Of a stretch of DNA of 64,000 nucleotides, positions 30,621 through 40,290 are shown one piece after another; within the stretch, counting starts at the first letter, position 1, and every line of letters starts with the position of its first letter. Source of the stretch: Bremia lactucae. Its lineage: Eukaryota > Oomycota > Peronosporomycetes > Peronosporales > Peronosporaceae. Where the stretch lies: contig NC_090614.1 in NCBI RefSeq assembly GCF_004359215.1, forward strand, positions 1,865,005 to 1,929,004, read 5' to 3'. The translations under genes were made by a program, and so were the position numbers. Under the pieces are notes generated by a model, which ran no database searches, was not told the DNA's origin, and saw nothing but the letters and a program-made list of their open reading frames with translations.

Positions 30621-32276
30621 ATGCGTTGCTATATTCTCGTGGTGCCTTCCCTCCTCGCACTTGCGTCCAGTGCTTTGCCTAACTTGTCTTTAACCACGGA
30701 GTCGAGTTTGGCAGATGCCTCTGCGAATAGCCACTTGAGAAGTTCGAGCACATCACCTGATGATCATTCTGAGAGAGGCAATCCCATCATCTCGACGGTA
30801 ACAAAGAAGCTTAAAAGGGTTTTCAAGCATAAAAAAGTGGATAGTGAGATGATGTGGCTGGACTACTTGAACTCGAACTCGGATCTGAAGACTTTTCTTA
30901 CCAACCCCAATCTACACATATACGCCCAATTTCTCGACATCTATGCTCTCTCTACATCGAGTTCTGTTCGAGACAAGTGGCTTACAGCGTTACAAACAAA
31001 ATTTGGCGATACGGTGGTGGCTGAATTGAAGAAAGTGTACACGGAGCTGGAACCAAATACTTATCCAAAGAAGCTGGTCGAATGGTTGCTGAAGCAAGAT
31101 CCCCTCCAGAAGGAGGCTGATCACTCCTTGAACGTCAAACATTTCAATGATTTAATCAAGTACGACATTTTAAATGCCTTGGACAATGGCAATCTCGAAG
31201 TGTTTCAAGATAAAACTGGTGCGACGCCCGAAACGTTGCTAGGCGTCTTGGTAGACAGCGCTCCAGATAAGGAACTGTTTTACAAAGACTTGTCAAAGGC
31301 GCTGCCAGGTCTACAAACATATTGGAAGGTTGAGAAGTCTTTCGTATTGAAGGATCTCTGGAAACGGCTATGCATTGGAGTTGACGCAAACAATGTCGTT
31401 GTATCCGGAAGGCTATCGTTTTTTTATAACTATGCAACAGCTTTCGAGGATAGAGAGAAGCAAGTGCTGGAAATTATGGTCAATACGTTTGGTGAAAGGA
31501 CAACTGCCATTGCGATCGAAAAGGGATTTACATCGATGAATACGAGAGATTCCGCTCATCATTTACAATCAGCGCAACTAAACCAATGGATTTCTGAAAA
31601 CGCCACACCTGATGATATTAGGGACCTATTGCAGATCCGTAACCACCTCCGTGACGAGGATGTCGGCAGTAGTATCTGGGTGCTTGATAAGTACATTTGC
31701 AAGCAGATCAAATTGGGTATGTACGCTTCATACGCGAATGAGCATGATGGGTATGACAACTTAATGATCGCGGTCATTACAAGAGGTCTTGATCCTGAGA
31801 CAACGTTAAAGAAATTCGTCATAAGATATCCAACGGTGTGGGACGCCGTTGTATTAAAAGATATACACGAGCGACGGCTGTTACCACCGAGTGCGTACCA
31901 ACAGGTGCTCGACAACTTTCGAGTTGGTTCTGATCTCAAGGATCTCATTACTAACCCCAAACTGGAAAAATTTGCCAACAGTCTTGATCTTAACAACTTA
32001 TTTTTAACAAGACACGTTCGAGCGATGTGGTTCACGGTTTTAGAAGATTTCTTTAACGCGGAATTGTTTTTAAAAGAGACCAATGCGGCGAAAGCGATTA
32101 CAAAAGAGAGCAAAGGTGTGAGAGCGATTACAAAAAAAAGCAAAGGTGCGGAAGTGGCTACAGAAGGGAGCATTTATGAGATTGTGGTTCTAGAACTAAT
32201 GAAACTGAAGAAGGAGGAACTACTACCATGGCAGACCAAACTGGTCGAATGGCTGATCCCTTCAGAAATAGGTTAG
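30621..32276 (+). CDS. Secreted WY-domain effector with degenerate RxLR motif
   Basis: 551 residues from the ATG at 30621. An in-frame ATG 16 codons upstream is rejected because it would bury the signal peptide. Residues 1-19 (MRCYILVVPSLLALASSAL) are a signal peptide. SHLR at 37-40 and DDHSER at 47-52 are in the places of RxLR and dEER, so the RxLR is degenerate. The rest is helical, with repeated WY-type modules: KWLTALQTKFGDTVVAELKK...LVEWL near 115-160, a MVNTFGERTTAIAIEKGF...LNQWI module near 290-330, and a C-terminal module (about 440-551) that repeats the first (SDLK..LTNP.L...LVEWL). A Lys-rich insert made of a 30-base repeat sits in the last module. Members of this family act inside plant cells on host targets; the target here is unknown. 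An LTR1 fragment starts 17 bases after the stop. Confidence 0.85.
   Translation: MRCYILVVPSLLALASSALPNLSLTTESSLADASANSHLRSSSTSPDDHSERGNPIISTVTKKLKRVFKHKKVDSEMMWLDYLNSNSDLKTFLTNPNLHIYAQFLDIYALSTSSSVRDKWLTALQTKFGDTVVAELKKVYTELEPNTYPKKLVEWLLKQDPLQKEADHSLNVKHFNDLIKYDILNALDNGNLEVFQDKTGATPETLLGVLVDSAPDKELFYKDLSKALPGLQTYWKVEKSFVLKDLWKRLCIGVDANNVVVSGRLSFFYNYATAFEDREKQVLEIMVNTFGERTTAIAIEKGFTSMNTRDSAHHLQSAQLNQWISENATPDDIRDLLQIRNHLRDEDVGSSIWVLDKYICKQIKLGMYASYANEHDGYDNLMIAVITRGLDPETTLKKFVIRYPTVWDAVVLKDIHERRLLPPSAYQQVLDNFRVGSDLKDLITNPKLEKFANSLDLNNLFLTRHVRAMWFTVLEDFFNAELFLKETNAAKAITKESKGVRAITKKSKGAEVATEGSIYEIVVLELMKLKKEELLPWQTKLVEWLIPSEIG
32094..32171 (+). repeat. 30-base tandem repeat inside the effector gene
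   Basis: Two full units (32094-32123 and 32124-32153, each encoding AITK.SKG..) and a partial third (32154-32171, VATEGS). The length is a multiple of three, so the frame is kept. It adds a basic loop to the C-terminal WY module that is absent from the first module. Confidence 0.8.
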
Positions 32277-32292
32277 CAAACCACAGGTTTTA

Positions 32293-32505
32293 TGTATTGG
32301 GCACACATCGGTTGGAGAACCGTTGTTGTGGTACATTTACTTTATGGGTAAAATACCCTTTTATCTAATTTAAAATAGTTAGTTACTTAAATCGCATTTA
32401 TTATGGGTAATAAATGTGGTCGCCTCCAGATATAAATCTGGCGGCCAAAATCTATTATGTTAACTAGCTAGGGTAAGGTTTTTAGATTTAAATAATTAAA
32501 TAATG
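32293..32505 (+). repeat. LTR1 5' portion (plus strand)
   Basis: TGTATTGGGCACACATCGGT corresponds to the 5' end of LTR1 read on its sense strand (complement of 36106-36125). Similarity runs through the TCTGGCGGCC block to about 32505. The remainder of the LTR, the primer site and the gag start codon are missing, so it joins gag by a deletion. Confidence 0.75.
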
Positions 32506-32529
32506 TTCAGCTCCCCTTTTGATCTTATT

Positions 32530-33225
32530 CGGGCTTGTGCACGTGGAATTTATTATTTCCCAAGGACCAGAGGTCCTGCATGCAAGGCTTGAAGCCTTCA
32601 TGCGGTACGAAGCCTCCCTGATCGGTCAGGTACAGGACCATTTAGCGGCATCTATGCCAACCCGGTACATCTCTGAACCTGACTCAGAGCCAAGGGCTCG
32701 CCCTCTAACTGTATATGTGAAGACATTTGAGGGAAAAGAGGGTGAAAATCTCCCTTTTTGGATTAAGCAGATGGAATTGTCCATTGATTCCGCCTTGTGT
32801 TTAACAGAACGGCAAAAGGTGGCTATGGCCATTTCCAAACTTGGAGATAGAGCCATGGAATGGCACTATCCTGCAGCGCGTCCATAAATGACGCTTTTCC
32901 CTCATATGATTCGCTGAAACAGCAAATGACGAGCATGTTTGCACCGCCTGATCAGGCTTTTCGCATGCGAGCACGGCTCCTAGTGACTCGACTGGGTAAA
33001 AGAACCTTAGGAGACTTTGTCCAGGAGTTGAGAACTCTCATTGCATCTATACATCAAGACCCGGTGCAAGAAGAAATTGTAGTGACCATTTTTATGGGGG
33101 GTTTCAATGAGGGCGTTGCCCGGACGGAATTGTTCCGATCTCATCCGGCTACGTTCGAAGAGGCAGTTGCCATAGCGCTACGCTCCGAGTTTGACTTTAA
33201 GTCTGCTCGCGTTAGCACGCCTACA
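32530..33225 (+). pseudogene. Gypsy family B gag fragment
   Basis: [20 protein letters not shown] starts just inside the lost initiation codon. The retrotransposon gag domain follows ([35 protein letters not shown]), with a frameshift at about 32875, then SYDSLKQQMTSMFAPPDQAF, LGDFVQELRTLI, and FEEAVAIALRSEFDFKSAR. Similarity to the B1/B2 gag tails stops near 33225, where a different gag begins on the other strand. Confidence 0.8.
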
Positions 33226-34177
33226 ACGTCTGCATTGCCCAACTCCATGGGAGTGGCGTCTGACCTCTCGGCCGACGGCTTATACCAAGCTGTCGCCGAG
33301 GCACTGTTGTAGGATTGTTCCTTAACTGAGGCAATTTGGATTGCCTCTTTCATCGTCGACGGCTCTTTTCTGAAAAGGGCCTGTCGCGATGGGCCATGCC
33401 GTAGTCCGTTCATAAACGTGGGCACCTTAATGTGCTCCGGAATCGGACCTACGGTTATGGATGCGGACAGCGAGCGCATCTCTTGCACATACTCTTGCAG
33501 AGATCGCTTCGCCTGTCGCGCCCCAAAGAAGCGCGCCTGAAGCAACACTTCGTTGTTCGGCGGCTGGTACATGGCGCGAATCTTATCCTTAAAGATCGCC
33601 CATGAGGGGAACGCTTTTCTGTCCGCCATAAGCGCCGAGTAAGCCCACTCTGAGGCCTTACCAAGCAGGTGCGACATGGCGTACAACACCATCCGGCTGT
33701 CGTCCTCGATGAGCTGCGCGACACCACATTGCTCCACAGCTTAAAGCCAGTGGACAATCGTGTGCGCTGCAGTTCCAATGAACATGGGCGGGTCCATCGG
33801 AATGGGCCTCGGCTGATGCGGCCCGGGCAGAGAGCATCTCAACAGCCCTGTTAAGAGCCTCGCTCCGAGCCTGCTCATGCCTCAGCTCATCCTGAGTCCT
33901 GAGTCTGAGTGACGGACTCCGCCGCAGCATGGCTCTGTGCCTCGGACGCGGCCCTCCGCTGTCCGAGCACAAATGCCTCAAACTGCTCCAACTGAGCAAC
34001 ATGTTGCTCAGGAGGACTACCCAGGAGCCTGGCCAGGGCTTGTTCACCAAGTCCCTGCGCCATTAGCCCTGCCATCTCCCGATGATGTTCGGAGAGGTGG
34101 GGGAAATGAGCCCAATCAATATTGAGGCTCATCCTCACGAACACACGCAGAGATGCGGGTCGTGAGAAGGATCTCAA
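33226..34177 (-). pseudogene. Gypsy gag of another family (probably A), minus strand
   Basis: The N-terminus is near 34130 (MSLNIDWAHFPHLSEHHREM) and runs through LGEQALARLLGSPPEQHVAQ to about 33900. A frameshift and a TAA in the middle follow, then an intact tail at 33225-33737 (LIEDDSRMVLYAMSHLLGKA, MYQPPNNEVLLQARFFGARQ, LQEYVQEMRSL, DATPMELGNAD). Right of it lie a primer-binding site and an LTR2 end, which assigns this gag to the LTR2 family. Its end at ~33225 abuts the oppositely oriented family B gag. Confidence 0.75.
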
Positions 34178-34188
34178 GTGCTACCAAG

Positions 34189-34323
34189 TGTAGACGGGCA
34201 CATTGTAATGCGGCCACGCTTTACTTAGACACACACCCTAGCACAGCGAGGAAGCGGTATAAGCAGCTTCTCTTGCGTACAGTGAGGAAGTTGAGGTGGG
34301 GCGCGTTAGCGACCTCACCCAAC
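34189..34323 (-). repeat. LTR2 fragment with adjacent primer-binding site
   Basis: TGTAGACGGGCAC to CTCACCCAAC matches the start of the LTR at 599. Read on the minus strand it is the 3' end of a 5' LTR, followed (34170-34187) by TTGGTAGCACTTGAGATCC, the primer site for the gag to its left. Truncated on the right. Confidence 0.75.
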
Positions 34324-35654
34324 TGATCATCTCGCCGCTATTTAGAAATACCCTAACCCATCCCGGTTCAACCGTAATCGCTCCGCGGATTGAGTGGTTG
34401 GGGCAAGGCCCATTTATTTGATGATCATATTTAGCAGAATAGGCTTGAAGAACCAGTCACTGCTGTACAAAGTTTGAGTTGCCTAACGAAACATGGGCTG
34501 CCTTTTTTGTGGTATAGACAGCCTATGTTATGTCAGGCGGATTAATAATCCCACGGGCTTGCTCAAAGAATTGGAATATGGCGACTCTTTTGTTTTGTCG
34601 TAATTTAGATCAACCGTTTTTTTGGCGGGACAAGCTCAGCATCAATCATGACCGTACCATGGAGGATTATAGAGAACTCAGATACGTTGTCGTCCAGGTG
34701 TCTTGTAGAAAGCCGCTTTCTAGGCTCCACCAGCGCCGTATTCATATCCTGCGACCGAACTAACCGAGACGGATGTCCCGAAGATACCACATCCACCTAA
34801 AGATCAGGCGTCGGACAGGCTCATTTTTAGTAAGAGATACGCCCACTAAAAGCAATCCGTCCGGTGGCGCAGGATCCCGAGAAGGCTACACTAAACTTAC
34901 ACTCTCCAGAAAATGTATCTGGTCGAATACAGAGCTGCGATTCGCGCGGACAGTCTCTATCTCAGGACGCTGGGAGCGCTGTTTCCCAACCTTTGGCTCA
35001 GGCAGCTTGCAATCCGGCGCTGGTCGCTCCCCTGGGATTGGGTTCGCCAATCCATGCATATTGCGTGCTAGGCGAAAAAGTTCCTGGATCAAGCCTAACA
35101 TCGCGGAGTTGCACATGTGCTAAAGTACTCTCAAACCTGACAGCTGTTGGGGTTAAGCGGGGCTGTAAATTGAAAAGTGGAGGTATTGTTAAATACTAGC
35201 ATGGCGGCTAGCAAACCTTCGAAATCGAACCGAAGCTCCGCTAAAAGCGTGCGCCGCTCGCTTCATTATCATACGTGAGAAAAATCATCTCTCCTGAAAC
35301 GCTAGAGTCTGAGCCAGGGCAGTCTACAGCTGCTAAGACCCGTGTTATGATAGGACTTACGCCAGAATTCTCATTTTTCTCTTCTTATCGTGGAAACGAG
35401 CCAAGAGCTGTCGGGCAAATTTGTCTTTGATTATGAAGGTATTTAAAGGCGGATCTAGCAAGAAATCTTCAAGCGTTTATCTTCCTCTAAATGAGTTATA
35501 ATTGCGGATTTTACTAACTCGAAAAGCTATACCCCAAGCTCGCCTCGTTGCGCGATACGATTGGTCTTTAAGAGTCCGTGTCTTAGGCTGATGATGATCG
35601 TGACCAATATCGAAACTAACCACAGATTAAGTGATTAGGCTATCGCACTGCAAA
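34324..35654. other. Unassigned sequence
   Basis: Several overlapping frames of 60-115 residues on both strands (for example 34773-35199), none with a domain I recognise. Possibly an old retroelement. No LTR or terminal repeat was seen. Confidence 0.35.
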
Positions 35655-36125
35655 TGTTGCGGAGCTACCTCGCTCCCGAAGTCAGAGGAAGACTTTAGAC
35701 TCAAAGAGTCTCTTAGCTCTATAGAACTAATTAGTTTAACAGCTGAGTAACTACTGAAGCTTAATGAATCCTATTTCAAAGAATTTGAGGGCTCGTTGAA
35801 CCAAGTGGCACCTAATGCCCAAGAGTATATACCTTCGAAAGGCTTCTATCTCTTACAGATCAATGGGCAAGCCTTAGGAAGGCACTAAACGCTTTAAGAT
35901 CAAAAAGGAAACTGCACTTTATTTAATTATTTAAGCTAAAACCTTTCCCTAGCTAATTTAAAAATAGAATTTACCGGCAAATTTATATCTGGCGGCGACC
36001 ACATTTGCTACCCATAATCGATGTGATTGTAGTATTATTTATTTTATATTATGATAAAAGGTTTTTTACCCTTAAAGTAAATGTATCACGCCAACGGTCC
36101 TCCAACCGATGGGTGCCCCATTACA
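35655..36125 (-). repeat. 3' LTR of Gypsy B2 (LTR1, best-preserved copy)
   Basis: 471 bases, TGTTGCGGAGC...GCCCCATTACA. The minus strand immediately before it reads GATGGGGGAGG, a polypurine tract (36128-36138), which marks it as the 3' LTR. Other LTR1 copies or pieces: 10728-11208, 21236-21465, 22445-22856, 32293-32505, 42095-42348, 42804-43268. Confidence 0.85.
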
Positions 36126-36291
36126 ACCTCCCCCATCAGACTGCTGACACCGAGTGACAACATTCGCTTCATCCTCTTTGTGGTTGAAGCCGAAACAGCT
36201 AACCGTTCGGTTGTGTTTTCCTTTCCTTTGTCTCATGACAATCAAGCATAAGTGACGGATTTTCAGCACCTCTCTCGACTGTGGAGGAATA

Positions 36292-37282
36292 ATGGGCTTT
36301 GAAAGTCACTCTCTATCAGAGGATGAGGAGAAAGAGCGTCGCTCTTACACGCCTTCTCCTCCGGATGAACGTCGGCGGGCCCCCAATCCGATCCCAGATC
36401 GTGGTGCCACTGATGTCTCAACTGCATTAAGCAGGACACAGACCCTGAGTCCAATATTATTACGAATTCGCTCGATGAAGAGCAAGAGCAGATGCTCCTC
36501 ATAGATGTAAGAGCTCGTCGTCGAGCTGCCGAAATAGCAAAAGCTAAAGCTCATAGTGAATGTAGCTTCATTCCGCTAAGTGCGGACGAGCGTCTCGAAA
36601 AGATAGCTGGTCACAGCTTGGCTATCTGGACCTCCGATCCTGCGGCGAATTCGCCGGAAGAGATCGCTGCCTGCGATGCTCTTCATGAGCAATGCCTTAC
36701 GCAAAAGGTAATGACGCGAAGCTGGATTTTTTTATTAAATCTAAATTTTCCAAATTTATATATTTTAACAATTTATTTTGAACCTTGCCAGTATCTGACG
36801 CGCTTACGTGATCAAGCCCGTGGGGCTCGGTGACCTCCATTATGGAAATTCCGATCGTTTTGTTTCTAAACGAAACAAGGAGTGAAAACGAAGTCTCATT
36901 TGAGAACGGGGTCCACCGGGCCCACCGACTTCGTAATATTTGGAATATCAAAAAGTCTGCGGATAGAGGTGATGTTCGTTTGGAACGGGAGCTTCGCTAC
37001 GATTTTGCTAAGCTTAATGCCAAAGGCCAGTTACGTTCGGCATTAATGCCACAAAACGAAGAAAGGCCTAGCCAATATTTCAGTGCTTTGGTTGACCGTA
37101 CAATCATGGATCGAAGCCGCACTGAGGCTTTAGATCCACCTAATCCCACATTTAGTGGTGGAAAGCGTCGTTTGACGCAAGTTGACCTGAGCTTGGCGCT
37201 CAAGAACGTCAACGGCGTACGGGCAATCTTGCCGAAGGGGTACCTCGAACTCCCAAGAGTTTTCAGAAGAGGGGTACCCTAG
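36292..37282 (+). CDS. Opposite-strand ORF between chromodomain and 3' LTR of Gypsy B2 (hypothetical, broken)
   Basis: Consecutive plus-strand frames: 36292-36504 (MGFESHSLSEDEEKERRSY, acidic then basic), 36492-36720 (RARRRAAEIAKAKAHSE, then IAACDALHEQCLTQ) and 36830-37282 (SENEVSFENGVHRAHRLRNI...LPKGYLELPRVFRRG). Two other family B ends carry the same frame: 43455-44201 and 60868-61652. The 36492 and 43455 frames share ARRRA, KAK, a W, and AAC.AL..Q.LTQ while their DNA has diverged, which suggests protein-level constraint. An AT-rich 68-base insert (about 36721-36788), absent from the 60.9 kb copy, breaks it here. The 3' part overlaps the chromodomain on the other strand. No known domain; function unknown. 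Confidence 0.45.
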
Positions 37283-37405
37283 CCACTTCACCAGATACTG
37301 GTATTGACCCGACGATGTCGCTTTAAAAAGTTTCTCTTTATGAAACTGAAGGTTCCCGTGCGCATCAAGCAGCGCGGGAGGGGGCCGAAATATCGGCGGA
37401 AGCAT
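37130..37405 (-). pseudogene. Gypsy B2 chromodomain
   Basis: Reads NLQFHKEKLFK, then QYQYLVKWLGYPSSENSWEF, then VPLRQDCPYAVDVLE, a complete chromodomain with its aromatic and acidic positions. It continues from the integrase linker in the 37406-37627 frame after a break. The equivalents at about 44010-44160 and 61342-61491 are degraded by stops. Confidence 0.8.
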
Positions 37406-37649
37406 CTAATGCTCTACGGCACGAGATTCAACTTCATCGTGAGGTCCTTGCTCGAAATGATAGCTCTTTTGTGGCGGTTCGGGACCGTCTTTCGACGCTA
37501 AAGCGTCAGCAGCCTCGTTTAGATGGCCAGCTAGACATCCTGGGGAGGATACAGCAATCTGCGGCACGACCGCCTGTCTCGGCGCAAGTGCCGTGGGAAG
37601 GGTCCCGATATGGCTTAAGCAAACCAACGTAGATCACTGGGTGTGTACG

Positions 37650-38810
37650 CAGCTTGCTACGAAGGTTAAGCGTTTAAGCTAGGCCTTTCTTGGCCACGAC
37701 CGTAAAAAAAGGTCCAATAAAGCGCGGGTGCAATTTGGTTTTGAAGACCGCTAAACGATGTTATTAGGTAGATTTTTAGTGCTTAATAAAACTCAATCTT
37801 CGACCATATAAGAATTAATATAGCTTCTGCCTTTGGCATCTGCGTGTTCTGTTTGTTTGTCTTGGCTATCAGTCATCTTATCCTTTACATGTCTTAAGAC
37901 ACTAAATCGCGTCGCGAGAAACTCGGTTAGTTGTTTCCGAATGGTAACAGGGCTGATATCAGCAAGCCTATCGGATGAACCCCCCCCCAAGCCCTGAGCC
38001 ACGCAGTGTAATCTACAACAAAAGGTGAGACCGTTGACATTGAACGAAGTATAGCCTGTAGAGGCATGTGCAGCGTTACTTTGCGCAAGCTCCACCACTG
38101 GCAGCGTTGGTGGAGCTTTCGCAAAGAGCTCCAGGGCTTTGGTGTCAGAGCACACACACTGTGTAGTACGTCTTCAATGACGCGATTGACACGTTGAGTT
38201 TGACCATCGATCTGCGCATGGTTCGCAGTAGACATATCTAATCTGCTGCCAAGCGCTCGAAAAATTGGTTTTCAGAATTTACCCGTGAAACGGGGGTCCC
38301 GATCAGAGACAATTGCCACTGGCAAACCATGTAATCGAAACGCGCGATCAATGAACAGCCTTGCTGTACCTTCAGCATCAATGGAATCTGGCACAGCCGC
38401 TAAGTGCTCCATCTTGCTCAATCGGTCAACAAAGACCACAATGCCGGAGTTACCGGTCGAATCCTTCGGTAGACCGGAAAAAAAATCCATACTAACAGAA
38501 TCCCAACATCCGATGGGTACGCCAGTGGCGCAGCAGCATGTGCCGAGGGCTGAACCTGTTGGCAAGTTTCGCATGTGGGAACGCATGTGCTGACCCATTT
38601 GTAGAGTTTGGGCTACCAATAAATCTGAATTACAGAGCCAAAGGTCTTGACTCTACCGAGATGACCACCAAGGATAGTATCCTGTGCCTCATAGAGAATT
38701 CGCCCTGAAATTCTCATCATGAGGCAAAACAACGAGGCGCGGAGGATTCGTCGCGTCCGTGCAATAAACCAACAGGTTCTTATCGATTGAAAATCGATGT
38801 AATTTTGCAT
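37650..38810 (-). pseudogene. Gypsy B2 integrase
   Basis: Catalytic core at 38272-38619: SVSMDFFSGLPKDSTGNSGI with the first Asp, and VAIVSDRDPRFTGKF with the second. The 37927-38235 frame supplies STANHAQIDGQTQRVNRVIE, where the catalytic Glu is Gln (TQR for TER). 37793-38155 gives NAAHASTGYTSFNVNGL and the RHVKDKMTDSQDKQ region. The zinc-binding start is at 38613-38810 (YEAQDTILGGHLGRVKT). Broken by frameshifts. Confidence 0.8.
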
Positions 38811-39519
38811 GAACGCGCCTAAAGTTTGAAACCCGATTCAGAGTTCTTTAAAGCTCGTAGCAGAGCTACACACTGTTCATACTTGCCGTAAGCCGAACGG
38901 ATTGATTCAGTAATAGGCGACATAATAGTCCTCAAATGAGAGAGCTCAAAATTCGGCCTGCGGGATAACGCATCGGCAAATGCATATTAATTGCCAGGCT
39001 TATACTTCACCTCGAAGTTGTATTCGGCGAAAAAGGATAGCCATCGAGCCATTCTCTGAGAGAGATGGAGCGACTTAGTCGCCGTGCGTAAAGGCACGTG
39101 ATCTGTATAAATCTTAAACGGCTTAGAGCCGTGCAGATGGACTCTGAATTTGACGAGAGCATACTTCATAGCAAGCAACTCTTTGTCATGAAATAGGGAG
39201 TTCTTTTCCAAAGTTTTTAGCTGTTTAGACTCGAATGCAATAATACTTTCACGCCCATCAACATCTGTTTGTAACAGAGCATCGTCAATGGTAAAATCCG
39301 AAGCGTCACAGACGACACTGATCGGCCAATTTGGATTTGGCAGTCCCAGAATCGGGGCATGGATAAGACTATCCTTAACTGCTTGAAAGCATTATGCTCT
39401 GTGCTAATCCAGTACCATTCTGTATTCTTTTTAATGAGATAAGATAATGGCCTGGCCACATCAGCATAACTTTCGCTATATTTGTGTAAATAATTGGCGA
39501 GACCCAACCACTTACGCAA
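38811..39519 (-). pseudogene. Gypsy B2 RNase H and linker
   Basis: The 38987-39211 frame reads LFHDKELLAMKYALVKFRVH, YTDHVPLRTATKSLHLSQRM and ARWLSFFAEYNFEVKYKPGN. The 39217-39519 frame reads LANYLHKYSESYADVARPLS and the following connection region. The two frames are separated by a stop and a frameshift. Confidence 0.8.
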
Positions 39520-40290
39520 CTCTTTTTGGTTTTTAGGAAGCGGCCAATCTACTATGGCTTTTTCTTTGTGGGATCCGCTCTAAGGCCTCGCTTTCCAATG
39601 CTGCATCTATAAAAAGGAATTTCGTTGCGCCAAAAATGAATTTAGATGCATTAGTATGCAATTTGTTTGTGCGCATGCACTCGAGCACTGCTCGCAAATG
39701 GTCAAAATGGTTTTCCACATCCGACCGACTCTGCTCCGCACGACTATGGACAAAAATGTCATCGAAATAAGTCTATGCATAACCTCGATGAGGGCGAAAG
39801 AGTTGCGTCACTAGACATTTAAATATTGCCGGGGCGTTGGAAAGCCTTTGTGGTATAACCAGCCACTCCCATAACATGCCGCTTGGGGTGCTAACCGCTG
39901 TTAGCGGGATATCACTAGCTCGCGCATGAGCAATTGGTAGTAACCATTGACTAAGTCCAATGCACTGTACATTGTACATCCCACAATATTGTTCTAAAGA
40001 ACATCCTTTCTAGGAAATTGGGATTTGTGCTGGTATAGTGACAGCATCAAGGTTATTATAAGCATTTACAATGCGCCATTTACCATTGGCTTTTTGACAC
40101 AAAACGTCGGTGTCGAATGAGGAGATTTGCTCTCTCGTACCATTACAGCCTCGTGCTTAGCACAAAGAATTTGTCAAAGACGTCACACTACTTCCTTGGT
40201 AAAGGCCATTGTCGTGTGACACAGTATTTGGTTTCCGGAACCAAGTCAATTTCATGACGGACACCTCTATCCGGGAATAAAAATGGATCC
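39520..40290 (-). pseudogene. Gypsy B2 reverse transcriptase
   Basis: 39773-39979 gives ASDIPLTAVSTPSGMLWEWL and RLSNAPAIFKCLVTQLFRPH. The YFDD motif and its FVHSRAE neighbour are just left, on a broken frame. 39533-39718 is the thumb region (HLRAVLECMRTNKLHTNASK). The fingers region lies at 39980-40290 with stops. Confidence 0.75.

Noticed and set aside
33141..33225. Last residues of the minus-strand gag frame ending at 33141
   Set aside because: This part overlaps the plus-strand family B gag, which is supported by homologous copies; the minus reading is incidental.
34530..35199. Overlapping frames on both strands as genes
   Set aside because: All short, mutually overlapping and without recognisable motifs.
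36721..36788. Intron in the opposite-strand ORF (GT...AG-like, AT-rich)
   Set aside because: The 60.9 kb copy lacks only the AT-rich part and keeps the GTAATGACGCGAAG bases, so the borders do not fit splicing. It looks like a private insertion.
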